NCBI GenBank assembly: GCA_965230415.1
Contig: CBDDKZ010000005.1
Coordinates: 1,984,001 to 2,048,000, forward strand
Direction: 5' to 3'
Length of the DNA: 64,000 nucleotides
Source: CBDDKZ01 sp965230415
Lineage (GTDB): Bacteria; Bacteroidota; Bacteroidia; Cytophagales; JAAEPT01
A program made the translations under genes and the position numbers. The number at the start of each line of letters is the position of its first letter. Within the stretch, counting starts at the first letter, position 1. Shown in pieces: positions 18,108 to 26,550 of the stretch. The notes beneath the pieces were generated by a model. The model had not been told where the DNA came from, did not search any database, and worked only from the letters and a program-made list of their open reading frames with translations.

Positions 18108-20609
18108 CTATTCGACTGAAATTAAGTGTGTAAACACTTCATTATCAGTCGTTAACTTTAATAGATAAGTTCCAGAGACAAGTTTATTCAAAGTAAGATT
18201 CGAATGGCCCCCATCAATTGGAACTTTTAAAATAATGCTTCCTTGTGTATTTACCAATTCCAAATAAGCTTTTTCGTTAATCGAGTTGTGAATATGCAAA
18301 TTTTCATTTACCGGATTGGGATAGAAATAGAAGCCTTCATGTAGTGATTCTATATGAGCGGTGATCTGGTATAGGAAATTTTCGGAAATGCGCTTGCAGC
18401 CGGCATCATTTGTTATTTCTACCTGATATAAGCCCTCGTCTATCGCCTGAAGTGTGCGTTTTATTGCACCGTTTATGACATCTCCATCAAAATACCATTG
18501 GTAAGAGACATTTTCATCAGTTATAGAAAGCACATCGCCGTCTATTGAAATCTCCGGAACTGCCGGTGAAGCCAGTATTTCAGCAGTTACAGCCGTGCGC
18601 TCGCTCTTACATCCCGACGATTCTATCAACATATTGTAAAAGAAGTAATAATAGTCATCGGCGCTTGATGCGCTGGAAGTTTTAATCGTTACAGGGCCGG
18701 AAATGTAGGGGTAAGAAGTTCCGGAAGTGTGCCTGTAAAGATTGGAAACACCTTCTATTCCTATGAAAATATCATTTCCAGCAGGGATAATAAGGTTTGG
18801 TTCGATTATACTTTCGCCTTCATCAATAAAAATGGTAGCCGATTCCAAAATGTTTCCACTAGGTGCATCCTTAATCACAATAAATCGATCGCCGGCTTCC
18901 GAAGCATATACACGTGCGCTTTTCCATAATACATCTTCTTCAACGTCCAGAATAATGCCAAGATCGTCGCGGTCGCCATTGAAATAATCTCCGGAACCGA
19001 AATCATTGTCTATAGGTCCTAACTGATGTAAAATTCCAGTTGAAGATTCGCCGGCTACGAAAAAGGTCGTGTTTGTTGTTAATGTGTCTACATACAAATC
19101 TGTACCTACATGGATAGCAGAAGTTCCATTTTCAGTTAAATACCAGTTCAATTCGCCCGTTCCTGTAGCTCTCAAAATAGCAGTATCCCCTTCACAAAAG
19201 GTTCCTCCCTGTACATTGGGAGCGTTTAAGGTCACCACAATTACGTCGACTTGAGTTCTTTCGCCTGTAGAACACCCTCCGGAAGCAACGTAGTAAGTAG
19301 AAGTTTGTGTGAGCGCAGGTGTCACATAGCTAGGGTCTCTTCCCAGCTCATTACCGTTTTGAGCAGCATCGTACCAAATAAAGCTGTCTGCACCCGATGC
19401 TACTAATGTAGCCGACATACCGGTACATACTTCAACATCTTCACTTTGTGGGGCACCGGCGACTTCCAAAGTAATAAAATCTGTTTTGACCTCTGTGTCC
19501 TCACCAAATTCGTTTTCAACAGTTAAAGTGACAGTGTAGGTTCCTGCTTCGTTATAGGTATGTTCAGGACTAACCTGGTTTGAAGTATTTCCATCGCCAA
19601 AATTCCATTCATAGGTGGTGGGGTTTCCTGTGGAACTACTTGCGAAATTTACAGTAAGACAATTGGTTTCAGCACTGAAGTCCGCAGAAGGTGCGCTACC
19701 TCCGCCACATTCTTTTCCTTCTAATCTCATAACACCAGTGTTCAATGGATCGAGCCATTTGGAGAACTCATGTTCAAAGCAGGTTTCGTTGGGCAGTGTC
19801 CATTTATCGTAAAATACATGAAATCGGGTGCTTTCCAGGTGCGCATTTTCACATTCCTCATTATTGCCGTCATGCGGACCTCCTAAAACGCCAATTATAT
19901 ATTCGTCATCATAGAAGAGACCTCCTCCCGAAGAGCCTCCACCCATATCACCAACATCCCAACGAGGCGTTGTCCACATATTATTTGTAACAATCGGATG
20001 CGTATTAGGGTCTTTTGTAGTCATGTAGCTGTGGTGTTCGCGCTCGGGTGCTATCGATAAGCATTTTGGGAGTCCTGCTTTGTGATGTATGAGCACATGT
20101 TTTTTGCTCATATGTGTCGTTACATCCGGGCCGTTGCGATCCCAGCCTGCAAAGTAAACGTTGGCATCACAGGGTATCGGATCATCCATTTCTATAAGTG
20201 CGATGTCCAATAATGGTTCCCAAACTCTCAATTTTCCCCCTGAAAGGGTAATGTAATCCTGAGGGTTGCCCGCGTCGTTACATGCCACGTTGTAGTTTAT
20301 ATCAATGCTAATATCTGAAGTGGCCATTACGGTGTTGTAATCGTCATTAATACCGCCAAAGCAATGTCCGGCAGTAATTACATAGGGCTTATCGTCTTCA
20401 GCTGTATTGTTAAGCAATGTAGCACTACAATACCCGTTGCCTATTCTCAGTCGAACAACAGATCTTTTAGTTTTGGGATATGGATCTCCTTCCGGGCAAT
20501 AAGCATTTGCATCACAGGCATCGCGCTGAGCATATACTACTTGTGTACAAAAAAATAGCAGCCCTGCCAGTAAGGCGAAGGCCATAAATTCCTTAGTGTT
20601 TAATTTCAT
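18108..20609 (-). CDS. Secreted trypsin-like serine endopeptidase with PKD, Ig-like and T9SS sorting domains
   Basis: 833 aa. The signal peptide ends at about residue 28 (VVYAQ). The protease domain has the catalytic triad H82 (VITAGHC), D135 (LLDIALIE) and S227 (GGSSGGG), in the style of lysyl/glutamyl endopeptidases. The cysteine content (C83, C110, C147, C183) suggests disulfides. It is followed by a PKD domain (SPEHTYNEAGTYTVTLTVEN), an Ig-like domain common in gliding proteins (STYYVASGGC), a second similar unit, and a C-terminal type-A sorting domain from FYFYPNPVNENLHI to the end. The sorting domain directs export through T9SS to the cell surface or medium. The gene stands alone, with over 300 bp upstream. 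Confidence 0.9.
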   Translation of the reverse strand: MKLNTKEFMAFALLAGLLFFCTQVVYAQRDACDANAYCPEGDPYPKTKRSVVRLRIGNGYCSATLLNNTAEDDKPYVITAGHCFGGINDDYNTVMATSDISIDINYNVACNDAGNPQDYITLSGGKLRVWEPLLDIALIEMDDPIPCDANVYFAGWDRNGPDVTTHMSKKHVLIHHKAGLPKCLSIAPEREHHSYMTTKDPNTHPIVTNNMWTTPRWDVGDMGGGSSGGGLFYDDEYIIGVLGGPHDGNNEECENAHLESTRFHVFYDKWTLPNETCFEHEFSKWLDPLNTGVMRLEGKECGGGSAPSADFSAETNCLTVNFASSSTGNPTTYEWNFGDGNTSNQVSPEHTYNEAGTYTVTLTVENEFGEDTEVKTDFITLEVAGAPQSEDVEVCTGMSATLVASGADSFIWYDAAQNGNELGRDPSYVTPALTQTSTYYVASGGCSTGERTQVDVIVVTLNAPNVQGGTFCEGDTAILRATGTGELNWYLTENGTSAIHVGTDLYVDTLTTNTTFFVAGESSTGILHQLGPIDNDFGSGDYFNGDRDDLGIILDVEEDVLWKSARVYASEAGDRFIVIKDAPSGNILESATIFIDEGESIIEPNLIIPAGNDIFIGIEGVSNLYRHTSGTSYPYISGPVTIKTSSASSADDYYYFFYNMLIESSGCKSERTAVTAEILASPAVPEISIDGDVLSITDENVSYQWYFDGDVINGAIKRTLQAIDEGLYQVEITNDAGCKRISENFLYQITAHIESLHEGFYFYPNPVNENLHIHNSINEKAYLELVNTQGSIILKVPIDGGHSNLTLNKLVSGTYLLKLTTDNEVFTHLISVE

Positions 20610-20928
20610 AGAATTATTATTTCATAATACCTTAATAGTAGATTGGGGACAAGCGTCAAAATAAACAAGGTTGTGTTTAAATCAGCAATCAGGTCTTACC
20701 AAAAACCTAATCAAATCCTTATCTTAAGCCTTGGCAGTATATTTAATTAGAAAAATCTGCTTGTAGATTTAGTTAACATTATTTCAATATAAGACTAGTT
20801 TAGATATAATAGTACTTAATCTGTGATCAAATTCAGGTAGAATTATTGTTGTAAGGCGTTGAATAAATAATTTAATATTTATTTTTACGTAACAAGTCTG
20901 ATATACCCGGCAGGCTTGATGATGAAAT
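20610..20928. other. Intergenic region between divergent protease and lipoprotein genes
   Basis: 319 bp, very AT-rich. I see no open frame, hairpin or repeat worth naming. It must contain the two divergent promoters, but no full TTTG-N20-TAnnTTTG match was found. Confidence 0.5.
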
Positions 20929-22026
20929 ATGAAATGGAAACTGAGTAAATATTACTTAATACTAATAATGGGCTTATTCGCCTCGTGTCATACAGATGAT
21001 CCCGATCCCGTGAATAATTTCACCAATTCAGCCCTGTTCTATACCTTGATTCCCTATTTGGAAAGCCCGCAGATCATGTATTTTGATTTCAACACTTTTG
21101 AAAATGATTTATTAGTAAGGAATAGCCAACTACTCGATATGAATTCAAACTTTGACCTGGCTTATACAAATGCTGATTCCATTCAATTGTATAATTTGCA
21201 AACCAATGAAGGGAGATTGATAAGTAACGGTAGTCATTTTGTTATATCCGATCAGGAAGTGAATTTTTCCGAAGATGGGGCATTTTTTTTAAAACGTGAG
21301 AATTTGAGCGATTTCATTGTTTACGATAACTTTCAAAATACTTCGGAGCCTGTCTTTGTGAAGGATGATGAAGATTTTGCGTTGTCGTTTTACGAAATAC
21401 CAACATTTGGGCCTGGAAAGGATCAAATAACATTTGCCCATTCTAACAGATCGGTTACCTACCCCGGTGACGTTGATGTCAAGACAACCATAAGAATTAT
21501 GAATTTACATAACCTGAGTGTTGAAGACAGTATGTCCATTTATATTAGAGACAGCCTTACCGATGCCCCTTTTGAAGATGTTGTAAGGCTCGAATGGATC
21601 AATTCAAATGAATTGTTGTTTGCACACAGAGCTGGCTTAAAAGTTATAAATATAGAAACCAGAGAGATCAGAGAAATAATTAATAATTTTTGTGTAGAGA
21701 TCTATCAGTTGAAAATCTCTAAAGACAAAAAGTATGCAGCCTATCTTCACAATTCAGCCCCTAGTATTCTTCAACAGACGATCAATAATTCAGTAAAGCT
21801 AAACATAATTGACCTGGAAACCCTGAGTGTTGTATACCATGAACCTTTTACGAAAGTAGAGGATGCGCCTAAAGAATGTGCCTGGTCTCCTACCAATAGT
21901 AATTCACTGGCTGTTTCTTTTGGCAGTTCGGTCAAGGAATTGAATATTTCTACTAAATACTATCGGGATTTAATCTTTTTATCCAATGGTGAATTTAGGG
22001 ATTTGCACTGGGTAAAAACCTTTTAA
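20929..22026 (+). CDS. Predicted beta-propeller lipoprotein of unknown function
   Basis: 365 aa with a lipoprotein signal peptide (LILIMGLFASC, cysteine at residue 20). The rest alternates short beta strands in the manner of TolB/WD40-like propellers: VEDSMSIYI, LEWINSNELLFAHRAGLKVINIETRE, IYQLKISKDKKYAAYL, and at the end ECAWSPTNSNSLAVSFGSSVKELNI with DLHWVK. I do not recognise a named family. A decayed paralogue with the same order of blocks lies at 52142-52985, so the family is at least duplicated in this genome. It is probably anchored to the outer membrane. It has no partner on its strand nearby. Confidence 0.75.
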   Translation: MKWKLSKYYLILIMGLFASCHTDDPDPVNNFTNSALFYTLIPYLESPQIMYFDFNTFENDLLVRNSQLLDMNSNFDLAYTNADSIQLYNLQTNEGRLISNGSHFVISDQEVNFSEDGAFFLKRENLSDFIVYDNFQNTSEPVFVKDDEDFALSFYEIPTFGPGKDQITFAHSNRSVTYPGDVDVKTTIRIMNLHNLSVEDSMSIYIRDSLTDAPFEDVVRLEWINSNELLFAHRAGLKVINIETREIREIINNFCVEIYQLKISKDKKYAAYLHNSAPSILQQTINNSVKLNIIDLETLSVVYHEPFTKVEDAPKECAWSPTNSNSLAVSFGSSVKELNISTKYYRDLIFLSNGEFRDLHWVKTF

Positions 22027-22145
22027 CCCTACTTTGTCTAAGCTATCATATTACTTTATTACCTGTTTTTGAGCTTCCGAATAGACTTACTGATGAATTA
22101 TACTAATATCTCAACGTGGTATCAAGGCAAACTTTTTATATAGGG

Positions 22146-22796
22146 TTAAGCGCTATTCTTTAAACCTGTTAAATCGAATAGGACAGGTTTATTATGAATC
22201 TGATACTGATAATTGAGCGTACTGGCATTGACAAATGTTGTAGCTCCTTTTTGTAAAACACCATGTGCTTCGTGTATATGACCACAAATATGGAAGCACA
22301 ACGAAGGCATATCCTGTATTTTTTGTAGCAAATCCGGACATCCTGCCTTTTTGCCGTGTACAGTTTGATCAAGTATACCATAAACAGGACCATGAGTTAT
22401 GAGTACCTCGGTATTATTGGGTATTTTATCCCAATGTTTTTGAATTTCTGCACCAGGTCTTCTGTTAAAGGCCCAATCATAAAACCAGGGTTGTACAGGC
22501 GAACCCCATATTTTGATTCCTGCGAGTTCCACGCCACTATCGTCCAGGTAGATGATACCCTGAGGTATACTTTTCATCACCTGCTCTTTGCTTTGTTGCT
22601 CCATATAAAAATCGTGGTTACCCGCAATAAGGATTTTATATGTTGCATCCTGCTTACTAAACCAGCTCATAAAATCTTCCACTTCATCCCTGGTTCCCCT
22701 TTTGGTAAAATCTCCGGCATGTATAATTAAATCTGTTTCAGGCAGGTTTAATTGATGATGCAAGCCGTGTGTGTCTGATATGGCCAGTGCTTTCAT
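22146..22796 (-). CDS. Calcineurin-like metallophosphoesterase
   Basis: 216 aa. The five metallophosphoesterase motifs are clear: SDTHG at residues 7-11, HAGDFT near 26, AGNHDF near 58, THGP near 134 and CGHIHEAHG near 171. This arrangement resembles the Rv0805/YfcE-like group of small phosphodiesterases that use two metal ions. There is no signal peptide, so it acts in the cytoplasm. The substrate cannot be told from sequence; cyclic nucleotides or small phosphodiesters are possible. It diverges from the DUF2490 gene over 88 bp. Confidence 0.88.
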   Translation of the reverse strand: MKALAISDTHGLHHQLNLPETDLIIHAGDFTKRGTRDEVEDFMSWFSKQDATYKILIAGNHDFYMEQQSKEQVMKSIPQGIIYLDDSGVELAGIKIWGSPVQPWFYDWAFNRRPGAEIQKHWDKIPNNTEVLITHGPVYGILDQTVHGKKAGCPDLLQKIQDMPSLCFHICGHIHEAHGVLQKGATTFVNASTLNYQYQIHNKPVLFDLTGLKNSA

Positions 22797-22884
22797 ATGT
22801 TCGTTAAAAGTACTAATATTAGAAACGCAAAGTTACTATAATCGTTTGATGAAACGACAGCAAAAATCAAAGAACATCATAATT

Positions 22885-23580
22885 ATGAAAAGAATAGTCT
22901 TACTTGCTATTATCCATTTAATTTTGGGAGTTAATGCCTATTCACAAATACGAAATTCAGACCTTGGAGCATGGTACATGTACTTTTGGAATGTAAACTA
23001 TAAAGAAACTCCTATTGGATTGCAAGGCGACGTACAATATCGAAACTGGAATGTAATGGGGGACCTGGAGCAACTTTTGTTAAGAGGAGGTTTCACTTAT
23101 AAGCCAAAGCAATTTCCTGTTAAGTTCACCTTAGGGTATGGCCACATAACGACAGGTGGAATCGGTATCGATGACAAAAGTAAGAAGTATGAAAGTCGTA
23201 TTTATCAGGAGGCACTATGGTCACATGCACTTAGTAATAAAGTAAAGTTGAGCCATCGCATTCGCTACGAACAGCGTTTTATTAAGAACCAGGATTTACG
23301 TACCCGTTATCGTTACAACCTTTTTGTAAATGTTTTGTTTAATAAAGCATCTTTCGAAAAAGGAGTATGTTATCTGGCATGTTATAACGAACTTTTCGTG
23401 AATGGGCAGCGGAATATCGGGAATGGCCAGGCAGTTAATTATTTTGACAGAAATCGTTTTTATGTGGCGCTGGGTTATGGTATTACGGCTAAATTAAGAA
23501 TTCAGACCGGAATTATGAACCAGGTAACCAACACATTGTCCAAATCACAATTGCAATTGAGCTTACATCATAAGTTCTAA
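22885..23580 (+). CDS. DUF2490 family outer-membrane protein
   Basis: 231 aa from the ATG at 22885, chosen because it opens a clean signal peptide (MKRIVLLAIIHLILGVNAYSQ); upstream ATG codons in frame would place charged residues ahead of it. The mature part alternates aromatic and polar residues in amphipathic strands and contains RIRYEQRFI near the middle and the terminal FNQ-type strand QLQLSLHHKF. This is the DUF2490 pattern, a Bacteroidota/Proteobacteria outer-membrane beta-barrel family without known function. It ends one base before the stop codon of the convergent TetR gene. Confidence 0.82.
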   Translation: MKRIVLLAIIHLILGVNAYSQIRNSDLGAWYMYFWNVNYKETPIGLQGDVQYRNWNVMGDLEQLLLRGGFTYKPKQFPVKFTLGYGHITTGGIGIDDKSKKYESRIYQEALWSHALSNKVKLSHRIRYEQRFIKNQDLRTRYRYNLFVNVLFNKASFEKGVCYLACYNELFVNGQRNIGNGQAVNYFDRNRFYVALGYGITAKLRIQTGIMNQVTNTLSKSQLQLSLHHKF

Positions 23581-24204
23581 TTACTCGTTTCCCGGATTCA
23601 TAATAAGCTCAATTCCCTGCGAAGTGAGATAAGGAAATAGGGCAGATCGCATTAATTGGAGGTATTCTTGCTTGTGTTCGGGTAAAATTACTTTCTCAGT
23701 AATTTCAATGGAAGAGAAAAAGAAGTCGCTTGTAATCTGAATTCTTTTGTACATGAGTTCGTACTCGTTGGGGAAAGCCGGGCGGCGCATGAGGCCATCT
23801 TCAATAAGCAGTTGAAAAAGCGCTAAAAACTGCTGTTTACGTTGTTCTAACAGCACTCTGTAGTGATTGGCAATTTTGTCGTTCGTTTTCATCAGGTGTA
23901 CGAAATCCAGGAATATAAAACGGTATTTATAGAATAAATCATAGATCGCACTTCCATAAGATAACATAAAGTCGATGTGTGCAGATTTTACGTCACTTTT
24001 TAGTGTAATGAGTTGATCGGACTCTTCAATGAGTTCAAAATAAAGCGTTTCTTCAATCTCCTCTTTTTTGGGAAAGTGATAAGTGAGGTTTCCAGGGCTT
24101 ATGTTGAGGTGTTCGGTAATTTTTCGTTGGCTTACATTAGACAAACCAAATTGGTTGTAAAGGAGAAGTGCAGCGTCTAATATCTTCCGTTTCGTTTTAT
24201 TCAT
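23581..24204 (-). CDS. TetR family transcriptional repressor
   Basis: 207 aa. The N-terminal helix-turn-helix is typical: KRKILDAALLLYNQFGLSNVSQRKITEHLNISPGNLTYHFPKKEEI, residues 4-49. The rest is helical, as in TetR ligand-binding domains. The gene diverges from a DUF2867/FAD-monooxygenase operon, and the 75-bp gap contains two near-identical palindromes placed over the promoter. This strongly suggests that the protein represses both directions until an effector binds. The effector may be a substrate of the flavin monooxygenase. Confidence 0.92.
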   Translation of the reverse strand: MNKTKRKILDAALLLYNQFGLSNVSQRKITEHLNISPGNLTYHFPKKEEIEETLYFELIEESDQLITLKSDVKSAHIDFMLSYGSAIYDLFYKYRFIFLDFVHLMKTNDKIANHYRVLLEQRKQQFLALFQLLIEDGLMRRPAFPNEYELMYKRIQITSDFFFSSIEITEKVILPEHKQEYLQLMRSALFPYLTSQGIELIMNPGNE

Positions 24205-24224
24205 GCTGCAAATTATGAAAATTT

Positions 24225-24271
24225 TAGTGCATTTGCACTATTGAATTAGATTTAGTACATTTGCACTAAAT
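24225..24271 (+). promoter_or_regulatory. DUF2867 operon promoter overlapped by two TetR operators
   Basis: TAGTGCATTTGCACTA (24225-24240) is a perfect inverted repeat around ATTT. A second, one-mismatch copy (TTTAGTACATTTGCACTAAA) lies at 24251-24270, with 28 bp between centres. TTTG (24232-24235), 20 bp, then TACATTTG (24256-24263) forms an exact Bacteroidota housekeeping promoter; one operator covers each box. The ATG follows at 24280. Confidence 0.85.
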
Positions 24272-24279
24272 CAATAATT

Positions 24280-24771
24280 ATGGTACAAGAAGAGCATATT
24301 CCGCAATCGAATGGTATAAAAGGAGCGCTTAACAGAGTTGATTTTGGTGATACATTTGCCACAACCAATCACAAAAGCACTTTAGAAGAAGTAGTATATA
24401 GCGTGTTTCACGATATTCCGGCATGGGTACAAAGAGGGCTTCATGTACGTAACTTTTTTGTACAATTTCTAGGCCTGAAGACGCGAATTCCGGCAGATTA
24501 TTGTGAAGCATATCGCGTAGGGGCCTATGTACGATTCTTCAAAATCTATAGCATAGGACAAGACGAAGTAATACTTGGGTTGGACGATAAACATCTCAAT
24601 TTTAGGGTTAGTGTATTGAACTCCAGGGCCAGGGAATACAACATAAAGGTAACTACACTGGTACAAATTCATAATCGCTTTGGAAGAGTGTATATGTCCA
24701 TTATCAAGCCTTTTCATAAGCTTGCGCTTAGATCGATGATTAAACGCACCTATAAACTAGGAAAGAAATGA
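24280..24771 (+). CDS. DUF2867 family protein
   Basis: 163 aa, soluble, no signal peptide. The pattern DFGDTFATTNHKSTLEEVVYSVFHDIPAWVQRGLHVRNFFVQFLGL followed by GLDDKHLNFRVSVLNSR and FHKLALRSMIKRTY fits DUF2867, a family with a SRPBCC-like fold and no known activity. It is the first gene behind a TetR-operated promoter, and its stop overlaps the start of the FAD monooxygenase gene (ATGA), so the two are translationally coupled. A role in handling the same small molecule as the monooxygenase is likely but unproven. Confidence 0.8.
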   Translation: MVQEEHIPQSNGIKGALNRVDFGDTFATTNHKSTLEEVVYSVFHDIPAWVQRGLHVRNFFVQFLGLKTRIPADYCEAYRVGAYVRFFKIYSIGQDEVILGLDDKHLNFRVSVLNSRAREYNIKVTTLVQIHNRFGRVYMSIIKPFHKLALRSMIKRTYKLGKK

Positions 24772-25895
24772 AAGTAGTAATTATAGGCGCCGGGATAGCA
24801 GGTTTGGCTTTAGCCAATTTTTTGGAGAAGTACCATATCGATTATAAAGTATATGAATCATTCCCGAACTTCAAAAAAGTAGGAGCAGGAATTTTGCTTG
24901 CTCCCAATGCGATGAAAGCCTTTAGGGAGTTAGGTCTGAGTGAGCAATTGATGAGCACTGGTTATCAACAACGTTATCTGCGTATTGTTGACGGCAACAT
25001 GAGGCCTTTGTCATCAGTAAAATATGGTCAAGGCAACGATGCATTGGCAATGCATCGGGGTGATTTACAAAGCATACTGTTAAATGGCATTCCTTTGTCT
25101 AAAATTCACTTAAGAAAGGAGGTCGATGATGTGCTTGATATCGGAAACAGTTGTGTTATTCAATTCAGGGACGGTACTACCGTTGAGGCCAATTTAATCA
25201 TAGGCGCTGACGGTATCCACTCTTCGGTGCGTCAACGAATTTTTCCTGATAGCCATCTAAGGGATGCTGCTCAATTGTGCTGGAGAGGCGTGCTTAGATA
25301 CGACCTGCCCAAGAAATATAAATCCGGATTAAACGAAATTTGGGCAGGCGGCAAACGGTTTGGGTTTGTGCCCATTGGTCCGGGCACTGTATATTGGTAT
25401 GCCTTAAAAAACGCAAAGACAGGTGATGAGCAATTATCAGGAGAAGAGCTTGCTTATCAGTTTGAAGACTATGCATCGATTGTCAGGAAATTGATGGATA
25501 ATACACCTCTGGACGCAATTTTATGCAATAAATTGATCGATTTAAAACCTATACAACACTGGCATAAAAAGAGGATAGTTCTTATGGGCGATGCAGCGCA
25601 TGCAGTAACGCCAAATATGGGTCAAGGGGCCTGCCAAGCCATAGAAGATGCCTATGTTTTATCCAAATGTCTATTAGAATATAACCATCATGAAAAAGCT
25701 TTTGAAAACTACGAAGGATTGCGAAAGGCAAAGGCATTAAAAGTTGTCAATTCCAGTTGGTCCATCGGTAAAATAGCTCACTTTCAGCATCCACTATTGG
25801 TAGCTGTTAGGAATATTATGCTTCGATCATTACCAAAAGGGCTAGTGGAAAAGCGAAATGCCGAGCTGTTTTCTTTATCAGGTTCTAACTTTTAG
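24768..25895 (+). CDS. FAD-dependent monooxygenase (PHBH/UbiH-type)
   Basis: 375 aa. The Rossmann motif is at residues 3-14 (VVIIGAGIAGLALANFL), the second FAD/NADPH-binding DG motif is LIIGADGIHSSVRQ near residue 144, and the GD motif is VLMGDAAHAVTPNMGQGACQ near 270. These are the signatures of single-component aromatic or polyketide hydroxylases such as those acting on salicylate, phenols or tetracyclines. The gene overlaps the DUF2867 start-stop by four bases and ends with a four-base overlap of the convergent SanA gene. Control by the neighbouring TetR protein suggests a role in modifying a toxic or aromatic compound. Confidence 0.9.
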   Translation: MKVVIIGAGIAGLALANFLEKYHIDYKVYESFPNFKKVGAGILLAPNAMKAFRELGLSEQLMSTGYQQRYLRIVDGNMRPLSSVKYGQGNDALAMHRGDLQSILLNGIPLSKIHLRKEVDDVLDIGNSCVIQFRDGTTVEANLIIGADGIHSSVRQRIFPDSHLRDAAQLCWRGVLRYDLPKKYKSGLNEIWAGGKRFGFVPIGPGTVYWYALKNAKTGDEQLSGEELAYQFEDYASIVRKLMDNTPLDAILCNKLIDLKPIQHWHKKRIVLMGDAAHAVTPNMGQGACQAIEDAYVLSKCLLEYNHHEKAFENYEGLRKAKALKVVNSSWSIGKIAHFQHPLLVAVRNIMLRSLPKGLVEKRNAELFSLSGSNF

Positions 25896-26542
25896 TTTAT
25901 GGTTATTTTTTGTCCCAGAAATTTTGGTTGAGTACCTATTAAAAAGTCTATAAAGACCTTTGTACGTGCAAGAACTTCGCGCCACTGCATATGTCGTTTT
26001 GAGATACCGTTTACTTCTCTTGCATTAAAAGCAACAGCTGAAATGCCATTCTTCCGGGCGAGGAATACCGCCCGTTTGTTGTGAAAAGATTGAGAAATTA
26101 TGGTAATTGAATGCTGGCTAAATATGTCACGTGCACGTATCACCGAATCGAATGTGCGGAAACCAGCATAATCAAGAAAAATACGATTTTCGGGCACACC
26201 CAATTTCATTAGTGCCTTTTTCATATCTTCCGGTTCGTTATAATTCTTTATTCTATTGTCACCACTTACCAGTAAAAACTTAACTTTCCCTTCTTTGTAA
26301 AGTCTGGAAGCCGCTTCCATTCGATATTTGAAAAAAAGATTGGTTCTGCCACTTGTTAATCTTTTAGAGGTACCTAAAACTAAGCCCACTTTGTTTTCAG
26401 GTAGTTCCAAGACATTATTATACAACTTCCCGCTAGCAAATTTTTCGATGGTTAAATTGGAAAGCAGCACAAACAACAAGGCTGAGAGAAAGTACCAGAC
26501 AAGATTCTTTAATCTAAAAAGTGGTTTAATCTTGTTAATCAA
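25892..26542 (-). CDS. SanA/YdcF-like DUF218 membrane protein
   Basis: 216 aa. One N-terminal membrane helix (LVWYFLSALLFVLLSNL) is followed by a DUF218 domain: VGLVLGTSKRL, FKYRMEAASRLYKEGKVKFLLVSGDNR, EPEDMKKALMKLGVP and ITIISQSFHNKRAVFLARKNG. SanA-type proteins affect envelope permeability; the biochemical activity is unknown. The frame has no ATG before the conserved part, so the TTG at 26542 is the probable start. It begins 8 bp after the DUF5107 stop codon on the same strand, suggesting an operon. Confidence 0.85.
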   Translation of the reverse strand: MINKIKPLFRLKNLVWYFLSALLFVLLSNLTIEKFASGKLYNNVLELPENKVGLVLGTSKRLTSGRTNLFFKYRMEAASRLYKEGKVKFLLVSGDNRIKNYNEPEDMKKALMKLGVPENRIFLDYAGFRTFDSVIRARDIFSQHSITIISQSFHNKRAVFLARKNGISAVAFNAREVNGISKRHMQWREVLARTKVFIDFLIGTQPKFLGQKITIN

Positions 26543-26550
26543 AGTTGCTT

